Both the position numbers and the translations under genes were made by a program. From a virus, in IMG/VR virus record IMGVR_UViG_3300010413_000294, positions 1 through 21,001 of that record: 21,001 nt of DNA; one strand, written 5' to 3'. Under the pieces are notes generated by a model. That model saw only the letters and a program-made list of their open reading frames with translations. It did no database searches and was not told the DNA's origin. Of this stretch, positions 1 to 6,977 are shown in pieces. Positions within the stretch are counted from its first letter, which is position 1. Each line of letters opens with the position of its first letter.

Positions 1-393
1 CAAGGTTACGGTCACGTTACCCGCGCTCGAAGCGGAGGTGTGACTTTTGATCTTGTAGTGATACCCCAGACCATCGCTCAGGTTGGAGTAGACCCAGCCC
101 TCAGCGTACTCATTGGCTGTCACTGCGGTAGCGCCAACGGTGATTATAACCGATTTGTCACCAACAGAGGCAGTACCAAGAGCAGTACACTCAAGGTGGT
201 TAGCCTGTGCAGCCTTGGAAACACAGAGCTTGCCAACTGCTAGGGTAGAAGCGCCGTTCAAGAAGTAATAGAACACGCGACCATCAGCAAGCTGCATCCG
301 GGTTCCGATTTTGTGGTTAGCCGTTGAGGACTCACTGAACAGTCCCTGTTGGATAACCAGACCAGTTGTTACTTCAAAACCTCTTCCTGTCAT
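1..393 (-). CDS. Putative head decoration/accessory head protein (3' end off window)
   Basis: The reading frame is open for 131 codons from an ATG at 391-393 to the left edge, so the C-terminus is missing. A strong AAGGAGG sits 7 nt upstream of the ATG. The protein begins MTGRGFEVTTGLVIQQGLF and continues with IGTRMQLADGRVFYYFLNGAS, then a Thr/Val/Ala-rich stretch suggesting beta structure. This N-terminal pattern (a short tag, then a 'GTRMQLADGRVFYY' segment) is one I associate with genes placed directly after the major capsid gene in environmental phages, where a decoration or head-stabilising role is usually guessed. That role is inference from position. The gene is separated from the capsid gene by about 80 nt holding two hairpins, so its dosage may be set separately. 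Confidence 0.75.
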   Translation of the reverse strand, partial: MTGRGFEVTTGLVIQQGLFSESSTANHKIGTRMQLADGRVFYYFLNGASTLAVGKLCVSKAAQANHLECTALGTASVGDKSVIITVGATAVTANEYAEGWVYSNLSDGLGYHYKIKSHTSASSAGNVTVTL

Positions 394-416
394 GATTTTT
401 CCTCCTTACCGCGCTA

Positions 417-432
417 TCCCCTTCGTGGGGGA
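417..432 (-). other. Small hairpin in the leader of the decoration-candidate gene
   Basis: TCCCC and GGGGA arms (5 bp) enclose a 6-nt loop, 24 nt upstream of the start codon at 391-393. There is no following T-tract, so it does not look like a terminator. It could stabilise the 5' end of a processed message or be chance. Seen directly; the function is unknown. Confidence 0.3.
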
Positions 433-447
433 CAGTCAGGGTTAAAT

Positions 448-464
448 GGGGGGCTAGGCCCCCC
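448..464 (-). terminator. G/C hairpin after the capsid gene, possible weak terminator
   Basis: GGGGGGC and GCCCCCC are separated by TAG, giving a 7-bp pure G/C stem that starts 12 nt past the capsid stop codon (476-478). On the minus strand only ATTTAA follows, a poor U-tract. It is therefore better read as a partial terminator, pause site or 3'-end stabiliser of the capsid message than as a full stop, since the next head gene lies just downstream with no obvious promoter. Confidence 0.45.
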
Positions 465-475
465 TCCGGTTGATA

Positions 476-1426
476 TTAGGTGGTTAGAGCGGACATGTAG
501 TAGTGGGCATTACGCCTGGTACAAACCATGTTACCCTTCCACAGAATCTGCATGACTTTGACCGTCTGGTTGGTAGGAACCTTCCAGGGAGTCCGGGCGA
601 AGTTGCCTTTCTTGTGGACCACGAAACCCCAGTGCCGTGAGTTCAAGAAGAACCCAGCGCCTGAAGGACATTTGCCATCAGGCCAAACCTCAGCCTGATC
701 CAACATGAAGACGCCATCAAACCCAGCCTTTGCAGCCTGAGGAGATACCATCCGCTGAGCCTGTTGGAGTTGGTTCAGCCAAGCATCACACAGAGCATCC
801 GTAAGGATGATCATGTCGGGCTTGTCTTTCTTTGAGTCGCCAATCTTGACCGCAGTTCTAGCAGTACGAAGAACCGCAGAGGTGATCGGGGTGCTGGTTG
901 AGCTAGCATTGGCTTTCCACTTGCTCATGTCGGATTCAGCTATCCCGCCGTAAGCAGTTGTGGTGGTCGTGCCAAACAGCGCCAGGAGACCATCAAGGTC
1001 CTTGTTGCTGTTGCCAGTGCCATCAGAGTACAAGCCATCCGCCAAGTCCCACTGGATTGACATCTGGGCGTTCTCCAACTTGGTGATCAACATGTCAACT
1101 TCCTCTTCCGGGCCTGCATTCTCAAGCTCTTCGTCCCAGGTGATGGTGACGTTGACGTAGTAGTTCCTCCAGTTGAAGATTGCGGAGTTGGCTATCGTCT
1201 GGTGACTGGTGTCCAACTGGTCGGAACCGTAGAAGGAACCACCAACCATACGATCATAGGTCAAGGGGATTTTGATCTCTCGACCACCGGAGGGCTGGCG
1301 AAGGGGCTTTTTCAGCCCGCGCCGCAGGAGATAGTTCGAGTCAAAGTATTGATCGAACGCTTTCCCGCCATCAGCCATCCAGAAGGAGCGAGTCAAACTT
1401 TCGAGTTCAGTTCTGCTTAGTGCCAT
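476..1426 (-). CDS. Major capsid protein, HK97-fold type
   Basis: A 316-residue protein starting MALSRTELESLTRSFW at an ATG with AGGAGG 7 nt upstream. Recognisable features of the HK97-fold capsid family used by many environmental phages: an N-terminal helical segment ending in 'FDSNYLLRRG', the 'GGREIKIPLTYDR' segment, the 'ANSAIFNWRNYYVNVTITWDEELEN' region (E-loop to spine helix), a central 'LADGLYSDGTGN' stretch, and a C-terminal 'GFVVHKKGNFAR.PWKVP' strand region. No long N-terminal delta domain is seen, consistent with a separate scaffold gene just upstream (1476-2438). It is the subunit of the icosahedral shell. A hairpin overlapping its ribosome site and another after its stop suggest control of its very high expression. 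The family assignment is by motif reading. Confidence 0.93.
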   Translation of the reverse strand: MALSRTELESLTRSFWMADGGKAFDQYFDSNYLLRRGLKKPLRQPSGGREIKIPLTYDRMVGGSFYGSDQLDTSHQTIANSAIFNWRNYYVNVTITWDEELENAGPEEEVDMLITKLENAQMSIQWDLADGLYSDGTGNSNKDLDGLLALFGTTTTTAYGGIAESDMSKWKANASSTSTPITSAVLRTARTAVKIGDSKKDKPDMIILTDALCDAWLNQLQQAQRMVSPQAAKAGFDGVFMLDQAEVWPDGKCPSGAGFFLNSRHWGFVVHKKGNFARTPWKVPTNQTVKVMQILWKGNMVCTRRNAHYYMSALTT

Positions 1427-1433
1427 TGTATTT

Positions 1434-1451
1434 CCTCCTAATAGGATTAGG
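1434..1451 (-). promoter_or_regulatory. Hairpin overlapping the capsid gene ribosome site
   Basis: On the minus strand CCTAAT-CCT-ATTAGG (1437-1451) forms a 6-bp stem with a 3-nt loop. Its 3' arm includes the first three bases of the AGGAGG Shine-Dalgarno (1434-1439) of the capsid gene. The structure could partly hide the site until a ribosome arrives, or simply protect the leader. The sequence is seen; the regulatory effect is inferred and the stem is A/T-rich. Confidence 0.35.
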
Positions 1452-1475
1452 CGTCATGACACTAAGGGTTGATTA

Positions 1476-2438
1476 TTAAACAACACCTTGTGCCTTACGC
1501 CGTTCGAGTAGTTGTCTGGTAAGAACGTTTCGTGTTCCTCCAGCCTCATCGGTGTTGTCGAGTTCAGAGTCGGGGGTAGGTGCTTCACCACCGTGTGAAC
1601 CGTCCAATGTTGCCGCGAGACCTTTGGCACGAACAGCCTCTATTGCCTCTTTGCGGCCCTGCTTTACACCCTCGGTCCTAGCTGACTCTATCTTGCTCTG
1701 CAGATCAGTGATCTGTGCCTCAAGAGCGGGCATCTTCACAACCTCATAATAGGCAGAGATAGCATTGTGAATTGGATTGTCTCCTAGAGTCTTGCTGAGT
1801 TGGGGGATAGCAGGAATGAAATCTTCATGCCTAGCCGCAAACTCGTCAAGCCTGGACTTCAGCGCCTTGGTCTGCTCTTCCTCTTCCCGCATCTGCTCAT
1901 ACTTCATAGCATTCCTAGCTTCTATCCTAGCCTCAAGGTTAGAAAGAAACTCATGCGGATTTTCGGTAAAGGCATCAACAACTTGCTGTGGGTCTCCACT
2001 TGACAGTAGGTCGTCCAAAGGTAATGACTTGGGTTCAGGCTCTTTTGTTCGCACAGAACTAGCTTCGAGCTTTGCCAATCTCTCTTCCAGAGTGGAAAGC
2101 TTTGTCTCAGCTATAAGACGTGCCTCTTTCTCAGCCTCTCGCTGGCTTATTACTTCATCCAGGCGAGTCTTTGGGATGCGAGCATCATCCTTGTCATCGT
2201 CCTTGGTTCCCGGAGCATCATCCTTAGATTTACCTTCCGGTTCGTCAGTCTTTTCCGCCGCTCCCGGCGAGTCCCCCTCAGGTTCTTCATCAGCCTCTAG
2301 CTCTTTGAGTATGGCATCATACTCATCTATGTCGGGGTTGTGGGTTTCGAGTTCTTCGTCAGATGAGGCGAAGTCGTTCAGGTCTTCGATGACTTCATCG
2401 TGACCATCACTGGTGTTTACATCTTTTTCCTTAGCCAT
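1476..2438 (-). CDS. Capsid scaffolding protein (probable)
   Basis: A 320-residue, strongly acidic protein. The N-terminal third is rich in Asp, Glu, Gly and Pro (about residues 8-85) and probably disordered. Residues about 88-125 form a heptad-like coiled coil (REAEKEARLIAETKLSTLEE), and further helical segments follow, ending in a basic tail (LTRQLLERRKAQGVV). Acidic, helical proteins encoded immediately upstream of the major capsid gene are typically internal scaffolds, whose basic C-terminus binds the inner shell. No Ser/His protease motif is visible, so a maturation-protease fusion is unlikely. Start: ATG at 2438 with AAGGAG 6 nt upstream. The gene lies between the small basic protein at 2455 and the capsid gene, all in one direction. 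The role is inferred from composition and position. Confidence 0.82.
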   Translation of the reverse strand: MAKEKDVNTSDGHDEVIEDLNDFASSDEELETHNPDIDEYDAILKELEADEEPEGDSPGAAEKTDEPEGKSKDDAPGTKDDDKDDARIPKTRLDEVISQREAEKEARLIAETKLSTLEERLAKLEASSVRTKEPEPKSLPLDDLLSSGDPQQVVDAFTENPHEFLSNLEARIEARNAMKYEQMREEEEQTKALKSRLDEFAARHEDFIPAIPQLSKTLGDNPIHNAISAYYEVVKMPALEAQITDLQSKIESARTEGVKQGRKEAIEAVRAKGLAATLDGSHGGEAPTPDSELDNTDEAGGTRNVLTRQLLERRKAQGVV

Positions 2439-2454
2439 AATTTACTCCTTTTTG

Positions 2455-2637
2455 TTAGTCGTTTGGGAAAAGTTCCTTATAAACCTCTTCTGTCTTTTTC
2501 TTGCGCTTCTTTACTGATCCCTCCTTTCCTATAACTTCTTTACCGTAACCGTAGTAAGTCTGCTTCCCACCAGTGGTGGGCTTAATCTTACCTCTAATCT
2601 TGTTGAGCATACCCATCATCTTTTCGTGTATAGCCAT
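2455..2637 (-). CDS. Small basic protein of unknown function
   Basis: A 60-residue protein starting MAIHEKMMGMLNKIRGKIKP. I prefer this ATG over an in-frame upstream one because AGGAGG lies just before it and the upstream codons belong to the preceding gene (stop at 2639-2641). It is rich in Lys/Arg with a Gly/Tyr patch (TYYGYGKE) and a KKRKKKTEE segment, then ends ELFPND. A DNA-binding or internal-virion role is possible given the charge and the place next to the scaffold, but no family is recognised. Confidence 0.75.
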   Translation of the reverse strand: MAIHEKMMGMLNKIRGKIKPTTGGKQTYYGYGKEVIGKEGSVKKRKKKTEEVYKELFPND

Positions 2638-2638
2638 C

Positions 2639-2806
2639 TTAATCCTCCTTCTTCTCCTTTGGTTTACCGGAACCGCCGTGTTCTCCCCTCCACATGCCAA
2701 GGCACTTACCAAGACGATGTTTCATCTCAAGCCCTTCCTCCTTGGTGTCGTGCATACACTGTTGCATGAAGGAGTCTCTGTCTTTGAATGATTTTGGATC
2801 AGGCAT
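2639..2806 (-). CDS. Micro-protein with paired Cys and a CLGMW motif (unknown)
   Basis: A 55-residue protein: MPDPKSFKDRDSFMQQCMHD, then a charged helix and KCLGMWRGEHGG, ending in a Lys-rich tail. It has AGGAGG 6 nt upstream of the ATG at 2804-2806 and stops 1 nt before the next gene's ATG. The spacing of 'F..xCM' and 'CLxMWR' resembles a widespread family of small phage head-region proteins (a Cys near the start of one helix and C-x-x-x-W near the end of the second). I know no defined function for it. It is short enough to be missed by default gene calling. Confidence 0.72.
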   Translation of the reverse strand: MPDPKSFKDRDSFMQQCMHDTKEEGLEMKHRLGKCLGMWRGEHGGSGKPKEKKED

Positions 2807-2815
2807 ATCTCCCTC

Positions 2816-3502
2816 CTAGAAATCACTACACGGCGCTTCGTTCCTTTTGTTACATTCGCAGCGTGGAAGAGTCGGATCAAAATAAGGCCAGCGCCGCTGT
2901 GGTATGTTGAATCCGTAAACCAAACCATTGTGTGTGGACATGATGTCTGAGTGCCTGAGACCACCAGCATGATGAAACTTAATCTTGATACCACGGCCCA
3001 AACAAAACCCTATCCAGAAGTTGTTGGAAGGAACCTGGTAATCGTACAGTGACGCCCAGTTAGCTCCAGACCCAAACACATCAATCTTCCTATATCCACA
3101 TGCTACGGCAAGGGCTATCATAGAATCCAACGTACAGCCGATGAAATCAGTCTGTAGCTCCTCGAACACTTCCTCCCTTGGATAAACTATCTGGTGGAGG
3201 TGTGGAAGGAACTCCCAGTACTCTCTAACCACATAGGGTACGTTCCATTCCTGCGCTTGCCTTATGGCTTGTCTGTGAACATAACTTCCTCGGAGCCTGT
3301 TAAGCTTCTCCTTGAAGTCGTGAATCTCGAAAACAACGTCAACCGGGCGTCTGTTGAGTATGTTGTTCACTCCCCATATATCAACACCGCATCCCCTTGG
3401 GGGACAGGTTGACCACCCAGGACCAAGACCACATATAAAGAGGTGGTCCCTATCAGGGTTATCCAACTGATACAAGTCACCACCGTAGAAATGTCCTATC
3501 AT
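2816..3502 (-). CDS. Rossmann-like phage protein, DUF115/MptE-like pattern (unknown role)
   Basis: A 228-residue protein. The start is ATG at 3500-3502 with TAGGAGG 6 nt upstream; a longer frame to 3661 only overlaps the previous gene. It opens with a Gly-rich turn after a strand (HLFICGLGPGWS, about residues 20-31). Later it carries 'CTLDSMIALAVACGYRKIDVFGSGAN' (helix, then strand ending in G), then 'LYDYQ' and 'FWIGFCLGRGIKIKFHH'. This succession (S/T-x-x-M-hydrophobic helix, G-Y/F-x-x-I-x-hydrophobic-G, a Y-x-Q segment, then an IG..x-GRGI-K strand) is one I recognise from phage proteins near head genes, reminiscent of DUF115/MptE-like or sialyltransferase-type Rossmann folds. The C-terminus carries three Cys (CECN..C). 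A nucleotide- or sugar-nucleotide-using role is only a guess. Confidence 0.8.
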   Translation of the reverse strand: MIGHFYGGDLYQLDNPDRDHLFICGLGPGWSTCPPRGCGVDIWGVNNILNRRPVDVVFEIHDFKEKLNRLRGSYVHRQAIRQAQEWNVPYVVREYWEFLPHLHQIVYPREEVFEELQTDFIGCTLDSMIALAVACGYRKIDVFGSGANWASLYDYQVPSNNFWIGFCLGRGIKIKFHHAGGLRHSDIMSTHNGLVYGFNIPQRRWPYFDPTLPRCECNKRNEAPCSDF

Positions 3503-3512
3503 TAAACACCTC

Positions 3513-3848
3513 CTACATCTGTGTCTGGATGTCTTCTGGGTTAGTAATGATAGCGCCCTCAAGTTCCTTGTTCTTGTACTCGTTCTCGACAGTTGAACTG
3601 ACCGGGGTCTTGACAAACGCCTGATATTCAGCGCTGTAAAGATACATGTGATCAGGATCAAGCTGTCTTACAAGGTCGTGCAGGCAGACGTTTTCTACCG
3701 TCATGTCAAGCAACTTCCTCTGTAGGAAGTGTGAGTTAACAATGTCAAGTGATGTTTCTGAGAGCCTTATTAGCTCTATGTCTGGGCGCATGAGGTCTTC
3801 GGGTCTTAGCCTAATGTTCTTCTCTCCAAAGATGTTTTTCTTTCTCAT
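3513..3848 (-). CDS. Head-region protein of unknown function
   Basis: A 111-residue protein starting MRKKNIFGEKNIRLRPEDLM. The ATG at 3846-3848 overlaps the stop of the upstream zinc-ribbon gene as ATGA, with AGAGAGG ahead of it. A longer frame to 3911 would only run inside that upstream gene. The protein looks soluble, helical and mixed in charge (LIRLSETSLDIVNSHFLQRKLLDM), with no metal or catalytic motif I can name. It sits between the FmdB-like ribbon and the Rossmann-like gene, downstream of portal, so it may be a virion accessory component. Confidence 0.75.
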   Translation of the reverse strand: MRKKNIFGEKNIRLRPEDLMRPDIELIRLSETSLDIVNSHFLQRKLLDMTVENVCLHDLVRQLDPDHMYLYSAEYQAFVKTPVSSTVENEYKNKELEGAIITNPEDIQTQM

Positions 3849-4204
3849 TTGAACCTCTCTTTGTAACGTGTCCTGTAGTTTGCCATCCTCTTGTTCTCTG
3901 TCTTCTGCCATTCATAGACAGGCTCTGGATGGGGCTCGGCGTACATCTCATCAATCTTCCTGACCATCTGCTCCCTTGTTTCTATCCTTTCCTCCCTCCC
4001 CCGGTTGACTAATTCAAGGTCGTTGACGATGCCGTTCATGTCCCTAATAAAGGCAGCATCTTGCCTCTTAACGAATGGGGCCGATACCAATCTCTCCATG
4101 TCCTTGTTGCACTTAGGACATTTAGGGATACAGTAATCGTTCATTTTGTGGAAAAACTCTTCCATTACCTCGCAAGCATGACAAACATAATCATACAGCG
4201 GCAT
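3845..4204 (-). CDS. FmdB-like zinc-ribbon protein (head-module copy)
   Basis: A 119-residue protein starting MPLYDYVCHACE at ATG 4202-4204, preceded by AGGAGG; it overlaps the end of the portal gene by 14 nt. The first 45 residues match the FmdB/CxxC-CxxC-SSSS pattern: M-P-x-Y-x-Y-x-C-x-x-C (Cys8, Cys11), then a CPKC pair (around 33-36) followed by MERLVSAP. The remaining 75 residues are a charged, helical tail (VNRGREERIETREQM...) unlike the short classical FmdB. Zinc binding is well supported; the partner and role in phage are not known. A second FmdB-like gene lies at 16376-16663. Confidence 0.85.
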   Translation of the reverse strand: MPLYDYVCHACEVMEEFFHKMNDYCIPKCPKCNKDMERLVSAPFVKRQDAAFIRDMNGIVNDLELVNRGREERIETREQMVRKIDEMYAEPHPEPVYEWQKTENKRMANYRTRYKERFK

Positions 4205-6188
4205 TAGGACCTCCTGCCTTGGCTGCATCAGCCTGGGCCTTTTTCATTTGGTTCACTGCGGCGTTGTACTCGCTCTCATCCATGTTGGCGATTTCCTGCA
4301 CCATCTGGATTACCTGAGGCGAGACCCCAAGGGCTTCCATCCTCTCAATGGTTGCACCAACAACACCCATTTCCATCCTCTTGATAACCTCAAGTCTGTC
4401 GGGCCAATCAAGTCTGATGAGTAATTCTCTGGTGTCGATAGCTCCTTGAGCATGGAGTTCCTTGGCCTCTTCTCTCTGTTGCATCCTGGAGGTTGGCATG
4501 GTAGAACCAGATACCACCGTGAAGTGGATGGGTATCATCATTTGAGCACTGGTAATGCTGTCAACCTCGGTGACCCCAGCCTCGGTCTTGGAGAACATGA
4601 TCCTGTCCTCTGTGTACCAGTTCTGTGCATGAGACAACCACATCCTACCACGATCTCTTAGCATCCTGCCGTAGCTCCTGATCTTTCCACGCAACATGGT
4701 GTGCATAGATTCGATGATGGTAGCAACGGTCTTGTATGCCATCCTACCTTTAGCGATACTCGGATCAGTCATATCAAACACCCCAGAGATTTTGTCGAAC
4801 ATTTCTCTGTAGATGTTTAACACTAACTCAATATCCCTCTGCGGCGGAGGGGGTTTCATGAATCCAATAGCACCAGCAACCACATGGTTTTTCGGTCTCA
4901 CAACTTGGGCAACTTGATTTGTAAAGTGGCTGTTTGGTATCCCCGAATCTTTCGGGTTTATCACAGGACTTCTTACTGCCTTGTCCTTCATTACGTTTAG
5001 CTGGCTTAGACATTTGTCAATCTCGAAGTTGAGCATCTCCAGTTGTTCTATGGAGCTAAACCCCCAAGGACTGACTACGTCCTTGTTGGATGGGGTTAGG
5101 GTGAATGGAAACTTATCCCAGAGATAGGTCTTTGATGCCATCTCAGGTGGCAGCATTGGGTTAATCGATGGGTTCTTTCTGTCACTGAGAACAACGTCAC
5201 CCATGTTACAGGTTGTGATACATCTCACATTGCCCGGATACTTGTTACGCATCTCGTATTGGGCTTGCTGCCTCATAACCTCTCCGGTTACTTGGTCTAT
5301 GTTTATTTGCTCAGGACTGATAAGAACTCTCTCCTGGGTATAGTCCTTGACCCACAACTCCAGGACTAGGACCTCATCCTCCTTACCCATCATCTTAGCA
5401 ACCTTATCAACGTTGCCCTCAAACGAAGCGTGATCTACCCCATAATCTCCGGTTTCGCCAGGTACTGCGCGAGTGGTTCCACCGTACACCTCATGCCTAC
5501 CCTCTCCAAGCTCTTTCCTCCAGGACCTGTCTGACTTTATACGGTCTGCCATGTCGGGCCATCTGCGTCTTGCCTGGTTGACTGGTATGGTGTAGTAGTA
5601 TAGTGCTGCTTCCCACTTGTGGGGACGCTTCTCATGCAAAGGCCAAAAGCCGAAGTAGTGTGGATCAATAGATATTGTCTCAACCTCACCAAGTCCGTTA
5701 TTGAGCATGGGGTTGAAGATAACCTTCTCAACTACACACCCACACACCTCCGCAGTTAACACTGAGTCTGCGTAAATATCTTGCTGCTCTGTCTCGGCCC
5801 ACCAATAAGTGGATGCCTTGTTGATTAACCGGGCGGGCTCATCAGCTTCTGACTGTATATCAAAGGTAGGGTTCTGATCTGTCAGAAGATTACATGTCCT
5901 GGAGATGTAAGTCCAGATCATGTTAACCGTAGAGAGCCTTGCGTTTCCTTTTGATCTCCAGTGTCTGGCCCGGAACAGTTCGTAGTTCCTAAACCACTTC
6001 TGAGGGAGTTTCTTTCTGCTCTTGTCTTCTATTACTTTTGCGAGAATGTTAAAGCAATGATGCCCAACATTCTCATCTCCCTCCACTGGGATGATGCACT
6101 TTATGGCTCTCTTCTCTTCCTTCTGCAGAGGCTCTTTCTCCTTGGTTGCAAAAGCCCCACCTTCCCCGGTCTTCTCAATCTCTGCCAT
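4191..6188 (-). CDS. Portal protein
   Basis: A 665-residue protein in the size range of large, P22-like portals. Diagnostic stretches: an early 'WFRNYELFRARHWRSKGNARLSTVNMIWTYI' region, 'ISIDPHYFGFWP', the central 'KFPFTLTPSNKDVVSPWGFSSIEQLEMLNFEIDKCLSQ' segment (a small-ligand-like loop followed by the long helix found in portal families), and 'SGVFDMTDPSIAKGRMAYKTVATIIESMHTMLRGKIRSYGRMLRDRGRMW', the crown-side helices. The C-terminal 60 residues are helical and Gln/Ala-rich. It forms the dodecameric ring at one vertex through which terminase pumps DNA. Start ATG 6188 has CGGAG about 8 nt upstream, immediately after the previous stop (6190). Its place after terminase and before scaffold/capsid is the classic order. 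Confidence 0.93.
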   Translation of the reverse strand: MAEIEKTGEGGAFATKEKEPLQKEEKRAIKCIIPVEGDENVGHHCFNILAKVIEDKSRKKLPQKWFRNYELFRARHWRSKGNARLSTVNMIWTYISRTCNLLTDQNPTFDIQSEADEPARLINKASTYWWAETEQQDIYADSVLTAEVCGCVVEKVIFNPMLNNGLGEVETISIDPHYFGFWPLHEKRPHKWEAALYYYTIPVNQARRRWPDMADRIKSDRSWRKELGEGRHEVYGGTTRAVPGETGDYGVDHASFEGNVDKVAKMMGKEDEVLVLELWVKDYTQERVLISPEQINIDQVTGEVMRQQAQYEMRNKYPGNVRCITTCNMGDVVLSDRKNPSINPMLPPEMASKTYLWDKFPFTLTPSNKDVVSPWGFSSIEQLEMLNFEIDKCLSQLNVMKDKAVRSPVINPKDSGIPNSHFTNQVAQVVRPKNHVVAGAIGFMKPPPPQRDIELVLNIYREMFDKISGVFDMTDPSIAKGRMAYKTVATIIESMHTMLRGKIRSYGRMLRDRGRMWLSHAQNWYTEDRIMFSKTEAGVTEVDSITSAQMMIPIHFTVVSGSTMPTSRMQQREEAKELHAQGAIDTRELLIRLDWPDRLEVIKRMEMGVVGATIERMEALGVSPQVIQMVQEIANMDESEYNAAVNQMKKAQADAAKAGGPNAAV

Positions 6189-6189
6189 C

Positions 6190-6645
6190 TTATTTCTCCG
6201 TCTGTCTCATCCTGTTGTAGCATCGTATCCCATCAGCAAATTTGTTCCCCTTTGGAACAACCCTACCACAGCCACAGGGACAGTCACCGATGATGCTCTT
6301 TACATCAAACAGTTTGTGATTCTCCAGCATCAACAGGCTCGACTCTTCAGGGTTATTGTTTAGAAGAGGAATAAAGAGGTGCTTGTCTCCACCCTCATCA
6401 AAAGCATGGGGACACACGAACTCCTGTGGGGGATCAAACTTGTTTGGCAAGGGCCAGCTTTCACATCCCTTGTGGGGATGAATCATTGATCCATTCATCG
6501 GAACCTCAAGCTCATTGGCCTTGACAAACCCAACACGATCCCTGCAGTTAAAGCAAATGATGTTCATCTCATTGGGGATGGCGTCATCCACCACCTCTTC
6601 CTCTACCTCATTCATCTCATCCCAATACTTTACATAAGGTCTCAT
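6190..6645 (-). CDS. Cys-rich, probable zinc-binding protein between terminase and portal
   Basis: A 151-residue protein. The start ATG overlaps the previous stop as TAATG, with GGGGGT upstream. The N-terminus is acidic (MNEVEEEVVDDAIPNE). Likely metal ligands are ICFNCRDR (about residues 31-34), HPHKGC (57-61), VCPHAF, and a C-terminal CPCGCGR...CYNR cluster that resembles a tight zinc knuckle. The length and four Cys/His clusters suggest two zinc sites. No family is recognised. The position between large terminase and portal suggests a packaging or head role, but that is inference only. Confidence 0.75.
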   Translation of the reverse strand: MRPYVKYWDEMNEVEEEVVDDAIPNEMNIICFNCRDRVGFVKANELEVPMNGSMIHPHKGCESWPLPNKFDPPQEFVCPHAFDEGGDKHLFIPLLNNNPEESSLLMLENHKLFDVKSIIGDCPCGCGRVVPKGNKFADGIRCYNRMRQTEK

Positions 6646-6977
6646 TAGAAATACCCCCTAAGTTGGTCCGCTCTTGCGGCGTTTGCGTCAAAGTCTCTCG
6701 GTCTTTCCTGACCTGTCTGGTTGTATAGTTCCTCCAGTGCTTCGTCACTAAAGTCCGCAGGGAACTTATGACCACCCTGATCAGGAGACTGTAGAGCCAA
6801 GTCGAAGTATTCCTCGCTGACCTCATGTGGTATGAACTCGCTCTCTTCATGTGGTATGAAGAACCTACCACCTTCTGATGTTCTTGATCCTAGCCATACA
6901 CCGCCGAAGAGTATTAGTCCCCCGGCAAAAACACCTAACACAAAAGCCCCAAAACATGCTAGTATTAGTTCTACCAT
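6645..6977 (-). CDS. Membrane-anchored small protein (unknown)
   Basis: A 110-residue protein. Residues about 3-31 form a very hydrophobic, Gly-rich segment (ELILACFGAFVLGVFAGGLI...) that should span the membrane or act as an uncleaved signal anchor; the rest is acidic and soluble, with PHEESEFIPHEVSEE holding a short PHE repeat. The start overlaps the terminase stop by 7 nt, with GGAGG about 9 nt upstream. A membrane protein between large terminase and portal is unusual; possible roles are a virion-associated or injection-linked protein or a misplaced holin-like gene. No family is recognised. Confidence 0.7.
   Translation of the reverse strand: MVELILACFGAFVLGVFAGGLILFGGVWLGSRTSEGGRFFIPHEESEFIPHEVSEEYFDLALQSPDQGGHKFPADFSDEALEELYNQTGQERPRDFDANAARADQLRGYF

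Noticed and set aside
1777-2403. A 208-codon plus-strand frame opposite the scaffold gene
   Set aside because: Ser-rich, without ribosome site or motif; it is the antisense of an Asp/Glu/Lys-rich gene, which commonly leaves an open frame.
3503-3661. Extension of the Rossmann-like gene upstream to 3661
   Set aside because: The added 53 residues are Arg/Thr-rich out-of-frame sequence of the neighbouring gene; a strong ribosome site supports the start at 3502.
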